Positions 46,031 to 53,735 of a stretch of DNA of 64,000 bases are shown piece by piece. A model generated the notes under the pieces. That model did no database searches. It worked only from the letters and a program-made list of their open reading frames with translations, and was not told where the DNA came from. Numbering within the stretch: position 1 is the first letter of the stretch; each line of letters begins with the position of its first letter. The DNA comes from Gaetbulibacter_B jejuensis. GTDB taxonomy: Bacteria > Bacteroidota > Bacteroidia > Flavobacteriales > Flavobacteriaceae. Made by a program: the position numbers and the translations under genes. Where the stretch lies: assembly GCF_039524015.1 (NCBI RefSeq), contig NZ_BAAAGF010000002.1, positions 558,001 to 622,000 of the forward strand, written 5' to 3'.

Positions 46031-46722
46031 ACTATAGTAACATAAAAGTTATTGGCTTTGATGCTGATGATACACTTTGGGTAAACGAAACCTATTTTAG
46101 GGATGCCGAAATGGAATTCGCAAAACTGCTATCTCAGTACGAAACTGTTAATAAAATTGACCAAGAACTGTTTAAAATGGAGATGAAAAACCTTCCACTA
46201 TACGGTTATGGAGTTAAAGGGTTTGTACTTTCTATGGTTGAAATGGCTTTAGAGTTATCTAATAATGATGTGTCTAACGCTACAATTGATGCCATACTAA
46301 AAATAGGTAAAGATATGCTCAACAAACCTGTAGAATTATTGGAAGGTGTTGAAGAAACCTTAGTTGAGTTATCAAAAAATTACCGATTGATTTTAGTAAC
46401 AAAAGGCGATCTTCTAGATCAAGAACGAAAGCTAGAAAAATCAGGATTGACAAAATATTTTCATCATATAGAAGTTTTGAGTGATAAACAGGAAGCTAAC
46501 TATTCTAAATTATTAAACCATTTAGATATTAAACCTTCAGAGTTTTTAATGGTTGGTAACTCGCTAAAATCCGATATTTTACCACTGGTAAATATTAAGG
46601 CTCAAGCTATTCATGTGCCATTTCATACGACTTGGCAACATGAAACTGTTTCTAGTAAAGAGGCTAATGGTAAAGGTTATAAAACGGTTGAAAGTCTAAT
46701 TCACATTTTAGAAGAACTTTAG
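46021..46722 (+). CDS. HAD-superfamily hydrolase
   Basis: The 233-residue protein has the HAD motifs: motif I FDADDTLW (nucleophile Asp, about residues 12-19), motif II LVTKGD (~122) and motifs III-IV in the lysine/acidic stretch around DKQEANYSK and FLMVGNSLKSDILP (~180). A helical cap lies between motifs I and II. It overlaps kdsB by 10 bases and ends next to the CAT-like gene with no gap. A phosphatase role in the same envelope-sugar pathway is possible, but it is not clearly KdsC-like (KdsC is shorter and capless). Confidence 0.87.
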   Translation: MEVNYSNIKVIGFDADDTLWVNETYFRDAEMEFAKLLSQYETVNKIDQELFKMEMKNLPLYGYGVKGFVLSMVEMALELSNNDVSNATIDAILKIGKDMLNKPVELLEGVEETLVELSKNYRLILVTKGDLLDQERKLEKSGLTKYFHHIEVLSDKQEANYSKLLNHLDIKPSEFLMVGNSLKSDILPLVNIKAQAIHVPFHTTWQHETVSSKEANGKGYKTVESLIHILEEL

Positions 46723-47340
46723 ATGAAAGAAATTAATATAGAATCTTGGAATAGAAAAAGACTTTACACACATTTTAGGCAACTTAAAGACCCTTATTTT
46801 GGAGTTGTAATACCTTTTGATGTTACCAAAGCATATCAATTTTCTAAAGCACAAAATGTAAGTTTTTTTGTGAAATATTTACACGATTGTATGAAAGCTA
46901 TAAATGCGGTAGATAATTTTCGTTATCGTATTATCGATGATAAAGTAGTAGATTTTGATGTTATTCATGCTTCTGCTACTATAGCTAGAGAAGATAATAC
47001 TTATGGGTTTTCATACATCACTTTTAATGAGAATTTAGAACAATTTGTAATTAATTTCAATAAAGAAAAAGAGCGTATTCAAAACTCAGACGAATTGTAT
47101 CCACCTGTAAATGGTCAGGATTGTATACATTGTTCTGCGTTGCCATGGTTTAGTTTTTCAGGACATAAAGAGCCTTCATCAGGTCAATTAGAATCAATTC
47201 CTGAATTGGCTTTTTCAAAAGTCGAAGAAACTAATGGTAAGTTGATAATGAATGTTTCAGTACATGTAAATCATGCATTGATAGACGGTTATCATGTAGG
47301 TTTATTTGCTGAAAAGTTTCAAAATAATTTAAATACTTAG
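46723..47340 (+). CDS. CAT-like acetyltransferase
   Basis: The 205-residue protein resembles chloramphenicol acetyltransferases. It has the family start NRKRLYTHFRQLKDPYFGV, the PWFSFSGHKEP region and the C-terminal active-site motif HVNHALIDGYHVG, in which the catalytic His (VNH) and the structural Asp (IDG) are kept; the usual preceding His is Asn. It directly follows the HAD gene without a gap in a housekeeping cluster and shows no sign of mobility. It probably acetylates an envelope sugar or another native substrate; resistance to chloramphenicol cannot be inferred. Confidence 0.8.
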   Translation: MKEINIESWNRKRLYTHFRQLKDPYFGVVIPFDVTKAYQFSKAQNVSFFVKYLHDCMKAINAVDNFRYRIIDDKVVDFDVIHASATIAREDNTYGFSYITFNENLEQFVINFNKEKERIQNSDELYPPVNGQDCIHCSALPWFSFSGHKEPSSGQLESIPELAFSKVEETNGKLIMNVSVHVNHALIDGYHVGLFAEKFQNNLNT

Positions 47341-47359
47341 GTAATACAAAGTTTGTTAT

Positions 47360-47367
47360 TACTTTTG
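47360..47367 (+). promoter_or_regulatory. Predicted -7 promoter element of the kdnB-like gene
   Basis: TACTTTTG matches TAnnTTTG and ends 18 bases before the ATG at 47386. No TTTG is present at the -33 distance. Confidence 0.4.
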
Positions 47368-47385
47368 TTAAAGACATAAAAATAA

Positions 47386-48468
47386 ATGAGTTATAAAAAT
47401 TATCCAATGGTGTCCAGAGTAGTTTTTGGACGAGGCTGTTTTAATCAGTTGGCAGATATTATTTCGCCTAAACGGTTGAACACTAGAGCACCATTTATAT
47501 TTTTGGTAGATGATGTGTTTAAAGGAGATGCATGGTTAAACTCTCGTATTCCTTTAGCCTATGACGATCAGTTAATTTATATTTCAGCTAAAGAAGAGCC
47601 AAAAACGTCCCAGGTTGATGAGCTTGTTGAGCAAATTATACTAACCCATAAAGATAGACCTTCAGGAATTATTGGTATTGGAGGAGGAACTTTGCTAGAT
47701 CTTGCTAAAGCAGTAGCTATTATGCTAACTAATGAGGGAGAATCTAGAGATTACCAAGGTTGGGATTTAGTTAAAAATCCAGCAATATATCATGTAGGTG
47801 TGCCAACAATTTCAGGTACAGGAGCCGAAGTTTCTAGAACAACTGTTCTTACAGGACCAGAAAAAAAACTTGGGATAAACTCTGATTATACACCTTTTGA
47901 CCAAGTTATTCTTGATCCCGAACTTACTAAAGATGTTCCTAAAGAACAATGGTTCTACACAGGAATGGATTGCTATATTCATTGTATTGAATCGCTTAAC
48001 GGTACATACTTAAATGCGTTTAGTCAAAGTTATGGAGAAAAGGCTTATGAGCTTTGTAAAGAAATATTTTTAGATAATGATTTATCTGAAGAAGAGTCGC
48101 AAGATAAACTCATGATGGCATCATGGCATGGAGGAATGAGTATTGCCTATTCTCAAGTAGGTGTAGCTCATGCTATGAGTTATGGATTATCTTTCTTATT
48201 AGGGACAAAACATGGTATAGGAAATTGTATTGTTTTTGATCATTTAGAAGAATTTTATCCAGAAGGTGTTGCGTTGTTTAAAAAAATGAAAAAGAAGTTT
48301 GATATAAAACTTCCTCAAGGACTTTGTGCTGATCTTGACGAACAGCAATTTGATACTATGATAGACGTTGCAATTAGTCTAGAACCTTTATGGGAAAATG
48401 CCTTAGGTAAAAACTGGAAACAAACCATTACACGAGAAAAACTAAGAGCTCTGTACGAAAAAATGTAA
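47386..48468 (+). CDS. kdnB: KdnB-like iron-containing alcohol dehydrogenase (putative KDO 8-oxidase)
   Basis: The 360-residue protein belongs to the iron-dependent alcohol dehydrogenases: NAD-binding GIGGGTLLDLAKAVAI (about residues 97-112), metal ligands in GMDCYIHCIES (Asp and His) and HAMSYGLSFLLGTKHGIGN (two His). The N-terminus MSYKNYPMVSRVVFGRGCFN resembles KdnB of Shewanella, which oxidises KDO at C8 for conversion to 8-amino-KDO. The clustering with kdsB supports that reading, but the partner aminotransferase kdnA is not in this window. Substrate assignment is inference; membership in the dehydrogenase family is firm. Confidence 0.72.
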   Translation: MSYKNYPMVSRVVFGRGCFNQLADIISPKRLNTRAPFIFLVDDVFKGDAWLNSRIPLAYDDQLIYISAKEEPKTSQVDELVEQIILTHKDRPSGIIGIGGGTLLDLAKAVAIMLTNEGESRDYQGWDLVKNPAIYHVGVPTISGTGAEVSRTTVLTGPEKKLGINSDYTPFDQVILDPELTKDVPKEQWFYTGMDCYIHCIESLNGTYLNAFSQSYGEKAYELCKEIFLDNDLSEEESQDKLMMASWHGGMSIAYSQVGVAHAMSYGLSFLLGTKHGIGNCIVFDHLEEFYPEGVALFKKMKKKFDIKLPQGLCADLDEQQFDTMIDVAISLEPLWENALGKNWKQTITREKLRALYEKM

Positions 48469-48469
48469 T

Positions 48470-49018
48470 ATGCGTTGGCTAGCCAAATTTATATATTTTA
48501 AACTCCTTGGCTGGAAAGTAGTAGGTAATGTTAATATGTCTAGAGATACAGTAAAAAAGGCAATTATTATTGCTGTACCTCATACCAGTTGGCATGACTT
48601 TTATATAGGTGTTTTACTTCGTAAGGTTTTAAATATAAAAACCAATTTTATAGCTAAAAAAGAATTGTTTGTTGGTCCTATTGGTTGGTACTTAAAAGCC
48701 ATTGGTGGTGCTCCAATTGATAGACAAACTAAAGAAAATAAAGTTGAAGCTATTGCAAAACTTTTTGCTCAAAAAGAAGAGTTTAGAATGACTCTTGCTC
48801 CAGAAGGTACTAGAAAAAAAGTAGATAAATGGAAAACAGGTTTTTACTACATAGCTAAAGAAGCCAAAGTACCTATTATTATGTTTACACTAGATTTTGG
48901 AAAGAAAGAGAATAGAATTTCAGAACCGTTTTATCCTTCTGATGATATGGAAGCAGACTTTGAGTTTATGCATAATTTTTACAAAGGTGTAGTAGGTAAG
49001 AAACCTGAATACTCTTAG
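48470..49018 (+). CDS. Short PlsC-type acyltransferase
   Basis: The 182-residue protein has the HX4D motif HTSWHDF (about residues 37-43), the region IGGAPIDRQTKENK and the EGTR motif APEGTRKK (~105), typical of 1-acylglycerol-3-phosphate O-acyltransferases and related glycerolipid acyltransferases. It lacks a long N-terminal membrane domain and may be a peripheral enzyme. It starts one base after the kdnB-like gene, so it belongs to the same transcript and may modify lipid A or phospholipids. Confidence 0.86.
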   Translation: MRWLAKFIYFKLLGWKVVGNVNMSRDTVKKAIIIAVPHTSWHDFYIGVLLRKVLNIKTNFIAKKELFVGPIGWYLKAIGGAPIDRQTKENKVEAIAKLFAQKEEFRMTLAPEGTRKKVDKWKTGFYYIAKEAKVPIIMFTLDFGKKENRISEPFYPSDDMEADFEFMHNFYKGVVGKKPEYS

Positions 49019-49117
49019 TTTTGGCATAAAATTTGAATATAACTAAGCAATAGTCAAGCTGAAACATAAAGTAAACTATTCAAGTCCCTAAAAAGAAACA
49101 GTTTTTGCTATTAATTC

Positions 49118-49153
49118 AAAGCTACTTCACAGTAAATGGAGTAGCTTTTTTTT
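49118..49153 (+). terminator. Terminator after the kdsB-kdnB cluster
   Basis: The arms AAAGCTACT and AGTAGCTTT (49118-49126 and 49140-49148) can extend inward by two pairs and are followed by a T run. It ends at the stop of the convergent NTF2-like gene. Confidence 0.8.
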
Positions 49154-49619
49154 AATTAACATTACTTTCAAATTTATCTAACAATTTATTGGTTTGCAGT
49201 TGTAGTTTCTTTTTGAAAAACCCAGTACTACCCAATAAAAAGCCTTTAAAACCCATAGCTTCCTGCGACCATTTATGAAGATTAAATGTATCAATATGGC
49301 GTATGATTTTTCCATCTTTAAATTTAAACTCAGCATCAATTTTATTATGTACTTTTCTACCTGTTTTACTAAAAGTGTAATAGGCTTCCCAATGCGCTTT
49401 ACCAGTTTGCTCATTGGCTTCAATGTTTGAAAATTCAATTTTAAAGTCTTTCCCTTTTTGTGAAGCACAAAGCATTCGCCACATGTTTTTTGCTCTGTTT
49501 TTTTGTAACACTCCAAAAGCAGGATCTTCAAAAGTAATATCGTCGTGGTAACAAGACACCATGGTTTCTGCATCTAGATTATTGAATGCCTTATAAAATG
49601 TTTCTATTGTGTGTTGCAT
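49152..49619 (-). CDS. NTF2-like (SnoaL-type) family protein
   Basis: The 155-residue protein has the cone-shaped NTF2-like pattern: TIETFYKAFNNLDAETMVS, CYHDDITFEDPAFGVLQ, then strands KIEFSNIEA, HWEAYYTFSK, NKIDAEFKFKDGKIIRHID. Such proteins may be enzymes or ligand carriers; the D/H residues in YHDDITF are often in the pocket. The gene is single and convergent to the acyltransferase. No substrate can be assigned. Confidence 0.8.
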   Translation of the reverse strand: MQHTIETFYKAFNNLDAETMVSCYHDDITFEDPAFGVLQKNRAKNMWRMLCASQKGKDFKIEFSNIEANEQTGKAHWEAYYTFSKTGRKVHNKIDAEFKFKDGKIIRHIDTFNLHKWSQEAMGFKGFLLGSTGFFKKKLQLQTNKLLDKFESNVN

Positions 49620-49729
49620 ACAATCAGTTTTAAGCTTTAGTAAATGTAATCTTTAATTTTTAAAAAAATTTTAAAACCGCTTTTTATAAAATTACGTAGG
49701 TATACTAATAACAATAAAATTTTAAACAC

Positions 49730-50764
49730 ATGAAACGATTTAATTCATTAAAATTAGTAGTCTTAATCACTGCTTTATCAACTTTTGTTTTCTCATGTAG
49801 TGATGACGATGACAATAGTAATCCTACAATGGAAACGTCAGTATATTTATTAGCTTCAAATAATTCTGATGGAAACATAAACATTTACGATGTTACCGAT
49901 GGAAGCAACGTTACTACAAAAACACTTATTACAACTTCTGTAGCGGCTGATGGTATTTACTATGACCAATCTGATGATGCAGTTATTCAGGCTTCACGTT
50001 CTAATTTAGGATTAGAGGGAGTGACTAATATTTCAACTATTACTAGCGGAACTTCAGTAGGAGTAGATATTATGGGAACTCAAGATATGTCTAGTCCTAG
50101 AGAGGTTGCTGTAAATGGAAATTTTTATGTTGTGGCTGATAATGCTGATGTTGATGGTGACACCAACACGCCTGATGGTAGATTGTATATCTATTCTAAA
50201 AACGGAAGTAGTTTTACTTTAAGAAATGTAATTACAACCGATTTTAAACTTTGGGGAATTACATTTTATAACAACGATTTATATGCTGTAGTTGATGCTA
50301 CAGGTGAGTTAGCAGTATTTACAAACTTTTTATCTAACACTACTGATGCTATGTTATCAGCATCAAAGCGAGTAGTTATTGAAGGTATTGTAAGAACACA
50401 CGGTTTAACTTATGATGCTACTACAGATACTATGGTAATGACTGATATTGCTTCGGCTATGAATGGTCAAGATGATGGAGGGTTTCATATTATTGAAAAC
50501 TTTACATCTAAGTTTAATGGTGTGTCTAATGGAGGAACATTGGCTATGAGTCTACAAATTAGAGTTGCTGGTAGTGCAACAATGCTAGGTAACCCTGTTG
50601 ATGTAGCTTATGATAGTGAAACAGAAACAGTTTATATTGCTGAAGCTGGTAATAATGGTGGACGTATTTTAGCATTTAATAATATTGGTACAGGAGGAAA
50701 TATAGCACCTGTTTTAAACAATAGTTTGGCTGCTGCATCTTCAGTATATCTATATAAAAACTAA
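49730..50764 (+). CDS. Lipoprotein with repeated beta-propeller-like strands
   Basis: The 344-residue product has a lipoprotein signal (about residues 1-22, lipobox FVFSC) followed by an Asp-rich stretch SDDDDNSN, a linker common in surface-exposed Bacteroidota lipoproteins. The remainder is repeated strands such as VYLLASNNSDGNINIYDVTD, GRLYIYSKNGSSFTLRNV, NDLYAVVDATGELAVFTNF and TVYIAEAGNNGGRILAFN, consistent with a six- or seven-bladed NHL/YncE-like propeller (inference). Function unknown. A terminator follows. Confidence 0.75.
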   Translation: MKRFNSLKLVVLITALSTFVFSCSDDDDNSNPTMETSVYLLASNNSDGNINIYDVTDGSNVTTKTLITTSVAADGIYYDQSDDAVIQASRSNLGLEGVTNISTITSGTSVGVDIMGTQDMSSPREVAVNGNFYVVADNADVDGDTNTPDGRLYIYSKNGSSFTLRNVITTDFKLWGITFYNNDLYAVVDATGELAVFTNFLSNTTDAMLSASKRVVIEGIVRTHGLTYDATTDTMVMTDIASAMNGQDDGGFHIIENFTSKFNGVSNGGTLAMSLQIRVAGSATMLGNPVDVAYDSETETVYIAEAGNNGGRILAFNNIGTGGNIAPVLNNSLAAASSVYLYKN

Positions 50765-50810
50765 ATCTTTCTTTGATTAACTTTTGGTTAAAATTGCTAT
50801 GAGAAAGACG

Positions 50811-50844
50811 AAAGGCTATCAATATTTTGATAGCCTTTTTTTTT
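50811..50844 (+). terminator. Terminator after the propeller lipoprotein gene
   Basis: The arms AAAGGCTATCAA and TTGATAGCCTTT flank loop TATT and are followed by a T run. It also lies downstream of the convergent thioredoxin-family gene. Confidence 0.9.
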
Positions 50845-50862
50845 GTTATGTTTTTTTATCTA

Positions 50863-51417
50863 CTACTTCCACTTAATATTACAGCCTATACTTGGTTTTT
50901 GCAGCTCATTAATAGGTTTTTGAGCTAAAAGCGCATCTAGAGCAGCTCTAATGTCACTTCCTGTAACATCAATGTCATTTCCTGGTCTAGAGTCGTCTAG
51001 TTGTCCTCTGTAAACTAATTTTAAATCTTTGTCAAACACATAAAAATCTGGAGTGCATGCAGCATCATAAGCTTTAGCGACTGCTTGTGTTTGGTCAAAT
51101 AAATATGGGAAAATAAAGTCTTGCTCAATGGCATTACTTCTCATAAGTTCAGGTCTGTCTTGTGGATAGTTTTCAATATCATTACTGGAAATGGCAACAC
51201 AGTTTACACCTTTAGAAATGTAATCTTTTGCCAATTGAGATAATTGCGGATTCACATGCTTTACAAAAGGACAGTGGTTGCATATAAACATTATTAAAGT
51301 AGCATTAACACCTTTTAATTCATCGAGTGACATTTGCAAACCACTTACACTATCTTGTAGTTTAAAATTTGGAGCTTTGGTTCCTAAGGGTAACATATTT
51401 GATGGAGTTCTTGCCAT
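50863..51417 (-). CDS. Thioredoxin-fold (AhpC/TSA-type) redox protein
   Basis: The 184-residue protein starts near APNFKLQDSVSGLQMSLDEL and contains a CNHCPFVKH segment (about residues 46-54), a CxxC redox motif, in the thioredoxin fold, followed by FPYLFDQTQAVAKAYDAACTPDF with the cis-Pro region TPD. It matches the thioredoxin-like 'peroxiredoxin family' proteins with CxxCPF motif. No signal peptide is seen, so it is likely cytosolic. Its partner and substrate are unknown. It is divergent from csaA. Confidence 0.85.
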   Translation of the reverse strand: MARTPSNMLPLGTKAPNFKLQDSVSGLQMSLDELKGVNATLIMFICNHCPFVKHVNPQLSQLAKDYISKGVNCVAISSNDIENYPQDRPELMRSNAIEQDFIFPYLFDQTQAVAKAYDAACTPDFYVFDKDLKLVYRGQLDDSRPGNDIDVTGSDIRAALDALLAQKPINELQKPSIGCNIKWK

Positions 51418-51455
51418 TTATTTGTGATTTTAGTTTTATAACGTATTTTTAACCT

Positions 51456-51794
51456 ATGGATAATACTATAATAACTTTTGAAGACTTTTCCAAAGTGGAT
51501 ATTCGTGTGGGAACCATAATTGAGGTTAATGATTTTCCAAATGCACATCGACCAGCATACCAATTAACGATTGATTTTGGTGATTTGGGTATTAAAAAGT
51601 CTTCCGCACAAATTACAACATTATATACAAAACCGGAATTGCTTAACCGACAAATTCTAGCCGTAGTTAACTTCCCAAAAAAGCAAATCGCAAACTTTAT
51701 GAGCGAATGTTTGTTGTTGGGAGCTGTTAATGGAAAGGATGTCATTTTGTTAAACCCTGAACAAAAGGTTAAAAATGGCGAAACAGTAGCCTAA
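51456..51794 (+). CDS. csaA: tRNA-binding protein CsaA
   Basis: The 112-residue protein is a single EMAPII-type OB fold tRNA-binding domain, as in the C-terminal part of methionyl-tRNA synthetase. FSKVDIRVGTIIEVNDFPNA, LTIDFGDLGIKKSSAQIT and AVVNFPKKQIANFMSE match CsaA. In Bacillus CsaA binds tRNA and has been linked to protein secretion as a chaperone. It starts 38 bases after the divergent thioredoxin-family gene and is followed by a BASS transporter gene with one base between. Confidence 0.9.
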   Translation: MDNTIITFEDFSKVDIRVGTIIEVNDFPNAHRPAYQLTIDFGDLGIKKSSAQITTLYTKPELLNRQILAVVNFPKKQIANFMSECLLLGAVNGKDVILLNPEQKVKNGETVA

Positions 51795-51795
51795 T

Positions 51796-52710
51796 ATGAT
51801 AAAGCAGCTAGACGACGTACAAATACAATTTAATAGTAATGAGCTTTGGGTTTTAAACCTAGCTTTAGCTGTGGTAATGTTTGGTGTAGCTTTAGGTATT
51901 TCGGTGAGTGATTTTAAGCGTTTGTTAAAACAGCCAAAAATAGTATTGGTAGGGCTATTGTCACAATTTGTAGCTTTACCATTACTAACGTTTTTGATTA
52001 TTATTTGCATAAAACCACAACCCAGTATTGCCTTAGGAATGATGATGGTTGCTGCATGTCCTGGAGGAAATATATCAAACTTTATGACGCATTTGGCTAA
52101 TGGGAACACAGCATTATCAGTGAGTTTAACAGCTTTTGGGACATTGATGGCTATTGTGATTACACCTATTAATTTTCAACTCTACGGAAACTTATATCAG
52201 CCAACTGCCGAAATACTAAAAAGTGTTCAGCTACAACCATTTCAGTTGGTAAAACTAGTCTTGTTAATTCTTGGAATACCTTTAGTCTTAGGAATGTTTT
52301 TAAGGCACAAAAATAAAGCCTTAGCTGATAGATTATCAAAACTGTTAAAACCTATATCAATACTTGTATTTGCTGCAATTGTGGTTATTGCCTTTACAAA
52401 TAATCTAGAAGTTTTTAATAACTATATACATTACGTGCTTCTCATTGGGATTGCACATAATTTACTAGCAATACTTTTAGGATTTTTCATAGCCAAGGGG
52501 TTTAGACTAACATTTAGAGACCAAAAAACAATTGCTATTGAAACAGGAATCCAAAACTCAGGGTTAGGGTTGTTACTCATCTTTACCTTTTTTAGTGGGT
52601 TAGGAGGTATGGCTATTATGGCAGCCTTCTGGGGAATTTGGCATATTGTTTCAGGGTTATTATTGGCTTTCTTTTGGTCTTACAAACCTTCTAAAGCAAC
52701 AGCAGTTTGA
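51796..52710 (+). CDS. Bile acid:sodium symporter (BASS) family transporter
   Basis: The 304-residue protein is a polytopic inner-membrane protein with about nine to ten hydrophobic segments. Signature elements are VVMFGVALGISVSDFKRLLK near the N-terminus, MMVAACPGGNISNFMTHLANG (sodium-site crossover, ~residues 75-95) and ETGIQNSGLGLLLI (~250). The family cotransports sodium with organic acids such as bile acids, pantothenate or 2-keto acids. The substrate is not clear from sequence. It begins one base after csaA and overlaps the acyltransferase gene by four bases (TTGA). Confidence 0.9.
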   Translation: MIKQLDDVQIQFNSNELWVLNLALAVVMFGVALGISVSDFKRLLKQPKIVLVGLLSQFVALPLLTFLIIICIKPQPSIALGMMMVAACPGGNISNFMTHLANGNTALSVSLTAFGTLMAIVITPINFQLYGNLYQPTAEILKSVQLQPFQLVKLVLLILGIPLVLGMFLRHKNKALADRLSKLLKPISILVFAAIVVIAFTNNLEVFNNYIHYVLLIGIAHNLLAILLGFFIAKGFRLTFRDQKTIAIETGIQNSGLGLLLIFTFFSGLGGMAIMAAFWGIWHIVSGLLLAFFWSYKPSKATAV

Positions 52711-53735
52711 AAATATTATGGTTGCATATTGTTAGAGCTTATTTAAGTTTGGGCTTGTTTTTTTATTTCAAGACCATTAAAGTTGTACATGCTGAAAATG
52801 TGCCTAAAAATGGAGCTGTTTTATTTTTGGGAAACCATCAAAATGCCTTATTGGATGCGCTATTGATTGCTGTAAAAAGTGGACGCTTCTCGTACTTTTT
52901 AACGCGAGCAAGTGTATTTAAAAAGAAAGTGATTGCAAGCATTTTAAAGAGCTTATTAATGCTTCCTGTGTATAGAGTTAGAGATGGCTGGAGCAATATT
53001 TCTAAAAACAATTCGGTTTTTTCAATGTGTGCTAATTTATTAAATAAAGGAGAAGCCATTACTGTTTTTCCTGAAGGAAATCATAGCTTAAAACGACGTG
53101 TTAGACCTTTGAGCAAAGGATTTACTAGAATGGTTTTTGAAGCGTTACAGCATAATCCTGAGTTACAAGTTAAAATGCTTCCTGTAGGTTTTAATTACTC
53201 CAATCCAACACGTTTTGGTAGCAGTGTATCATTAAACTTTGGAACTCCAATTTTAGTGACTTCTGAAGTTATAAAAAGTGTAGAGGAAAGCACTAAATCT
53301 CTAAAAACAAAAGTATTTAATCAGCTTTGTGAGCTTACCACTCATATCTCAGAAGCAAACTACGAAAACGACATAAAGACATTAAATGATTTACAAGTTG
53401 ACTTTTTACAACCGACAAGTGTTAATGCTTGTATAGCTAGTCATTTTGAAAATTGTAAACTAGCAAAACCTAACCGATTTTCAATATTTAAATCGTTTTT
53501 TAAACTGCTTTTAATTATTCATCTATTTCCACCTTACCTCATTTGGAAGTTCGTAATAGAACCAAAAATTAAAGAAGCAGAATTTATAGACACCTTTCGT
53601 TTTGCTATTGCTATAACTTTAGTGCCAATTTACATGGTAATAGTTGTTGTTTTATTATCAATGTTGAGTTTTAAACTAGCAATATCTTGGTTTCTATTTG
53701 TTTTAGGAACAGCACTTTTTTCAGTTAAACTATAG
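52707..53735 (+). CDS. Lysophospholipid acyltransferase (PlsC-type)
   Basis: The 342-residue membrane enzyme carries the acyltransferase motifs NHQNALLDALL (HX4D, about residues 48-58) and VFPEGNHSLKRR (EGxx, ~125), with an N-terminal helix and two C-terminal transmembrane segments (about 255-275 and 290-342). It probably acylates glycerophospholipids. The start codon is TTG at 52707, overlapping the BASS stop (TTGA); no in-frame ATG occurs before the HX4D motif, so TTG is well supported. Its 3' end overlaps the convergent peptidase gene by six bases. Confidence 0.88.
   Translation: MKILWLHIVRAYLSLGLFFYFKTIKVVHAENVPKNGAVLFLGNHQNALLDALLIAVKSGRFSYFLTRASVFKKKVIASILKSLLMLPVYRVRDGWSNISKNNSVFSMCANLLNKGEAITVFPEGNHSLKRRVRPLSKGFTRMVFEALQHNPELQVKMLPVGFNYSNPTRFGSSVSLNFGTPILVTSEVIKSVEESTKSLKTKVFNQLCELTTHISEANYENDIKTLNDLQVDFLQPTSVNACIASHFENCKLAKPNRFSIFKSFFKLLLIIHLFPPYLIWKFVIEPKIKEAEFIDTFRFAIAITLVPIYMVIVVVLLSMLSFKLAISWFLFVLGTALFSVKL

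Noticed and set aside
46723..47340. Antibiotic-resistance gene (chloramphenicol acetyltransferase)
   Set aside because: Only fold-level similarity and catalytic residues; the gene is embedded in a housekeeping cluster without mobility genes, so a resistance label is not supported.
49178..49573. 131-codon frame inside the NTF2-like gene
   Set aside because: Same strand, different frame; Leu/Lys-rich text without motifs, while the NTF2-like frame has clear family features.
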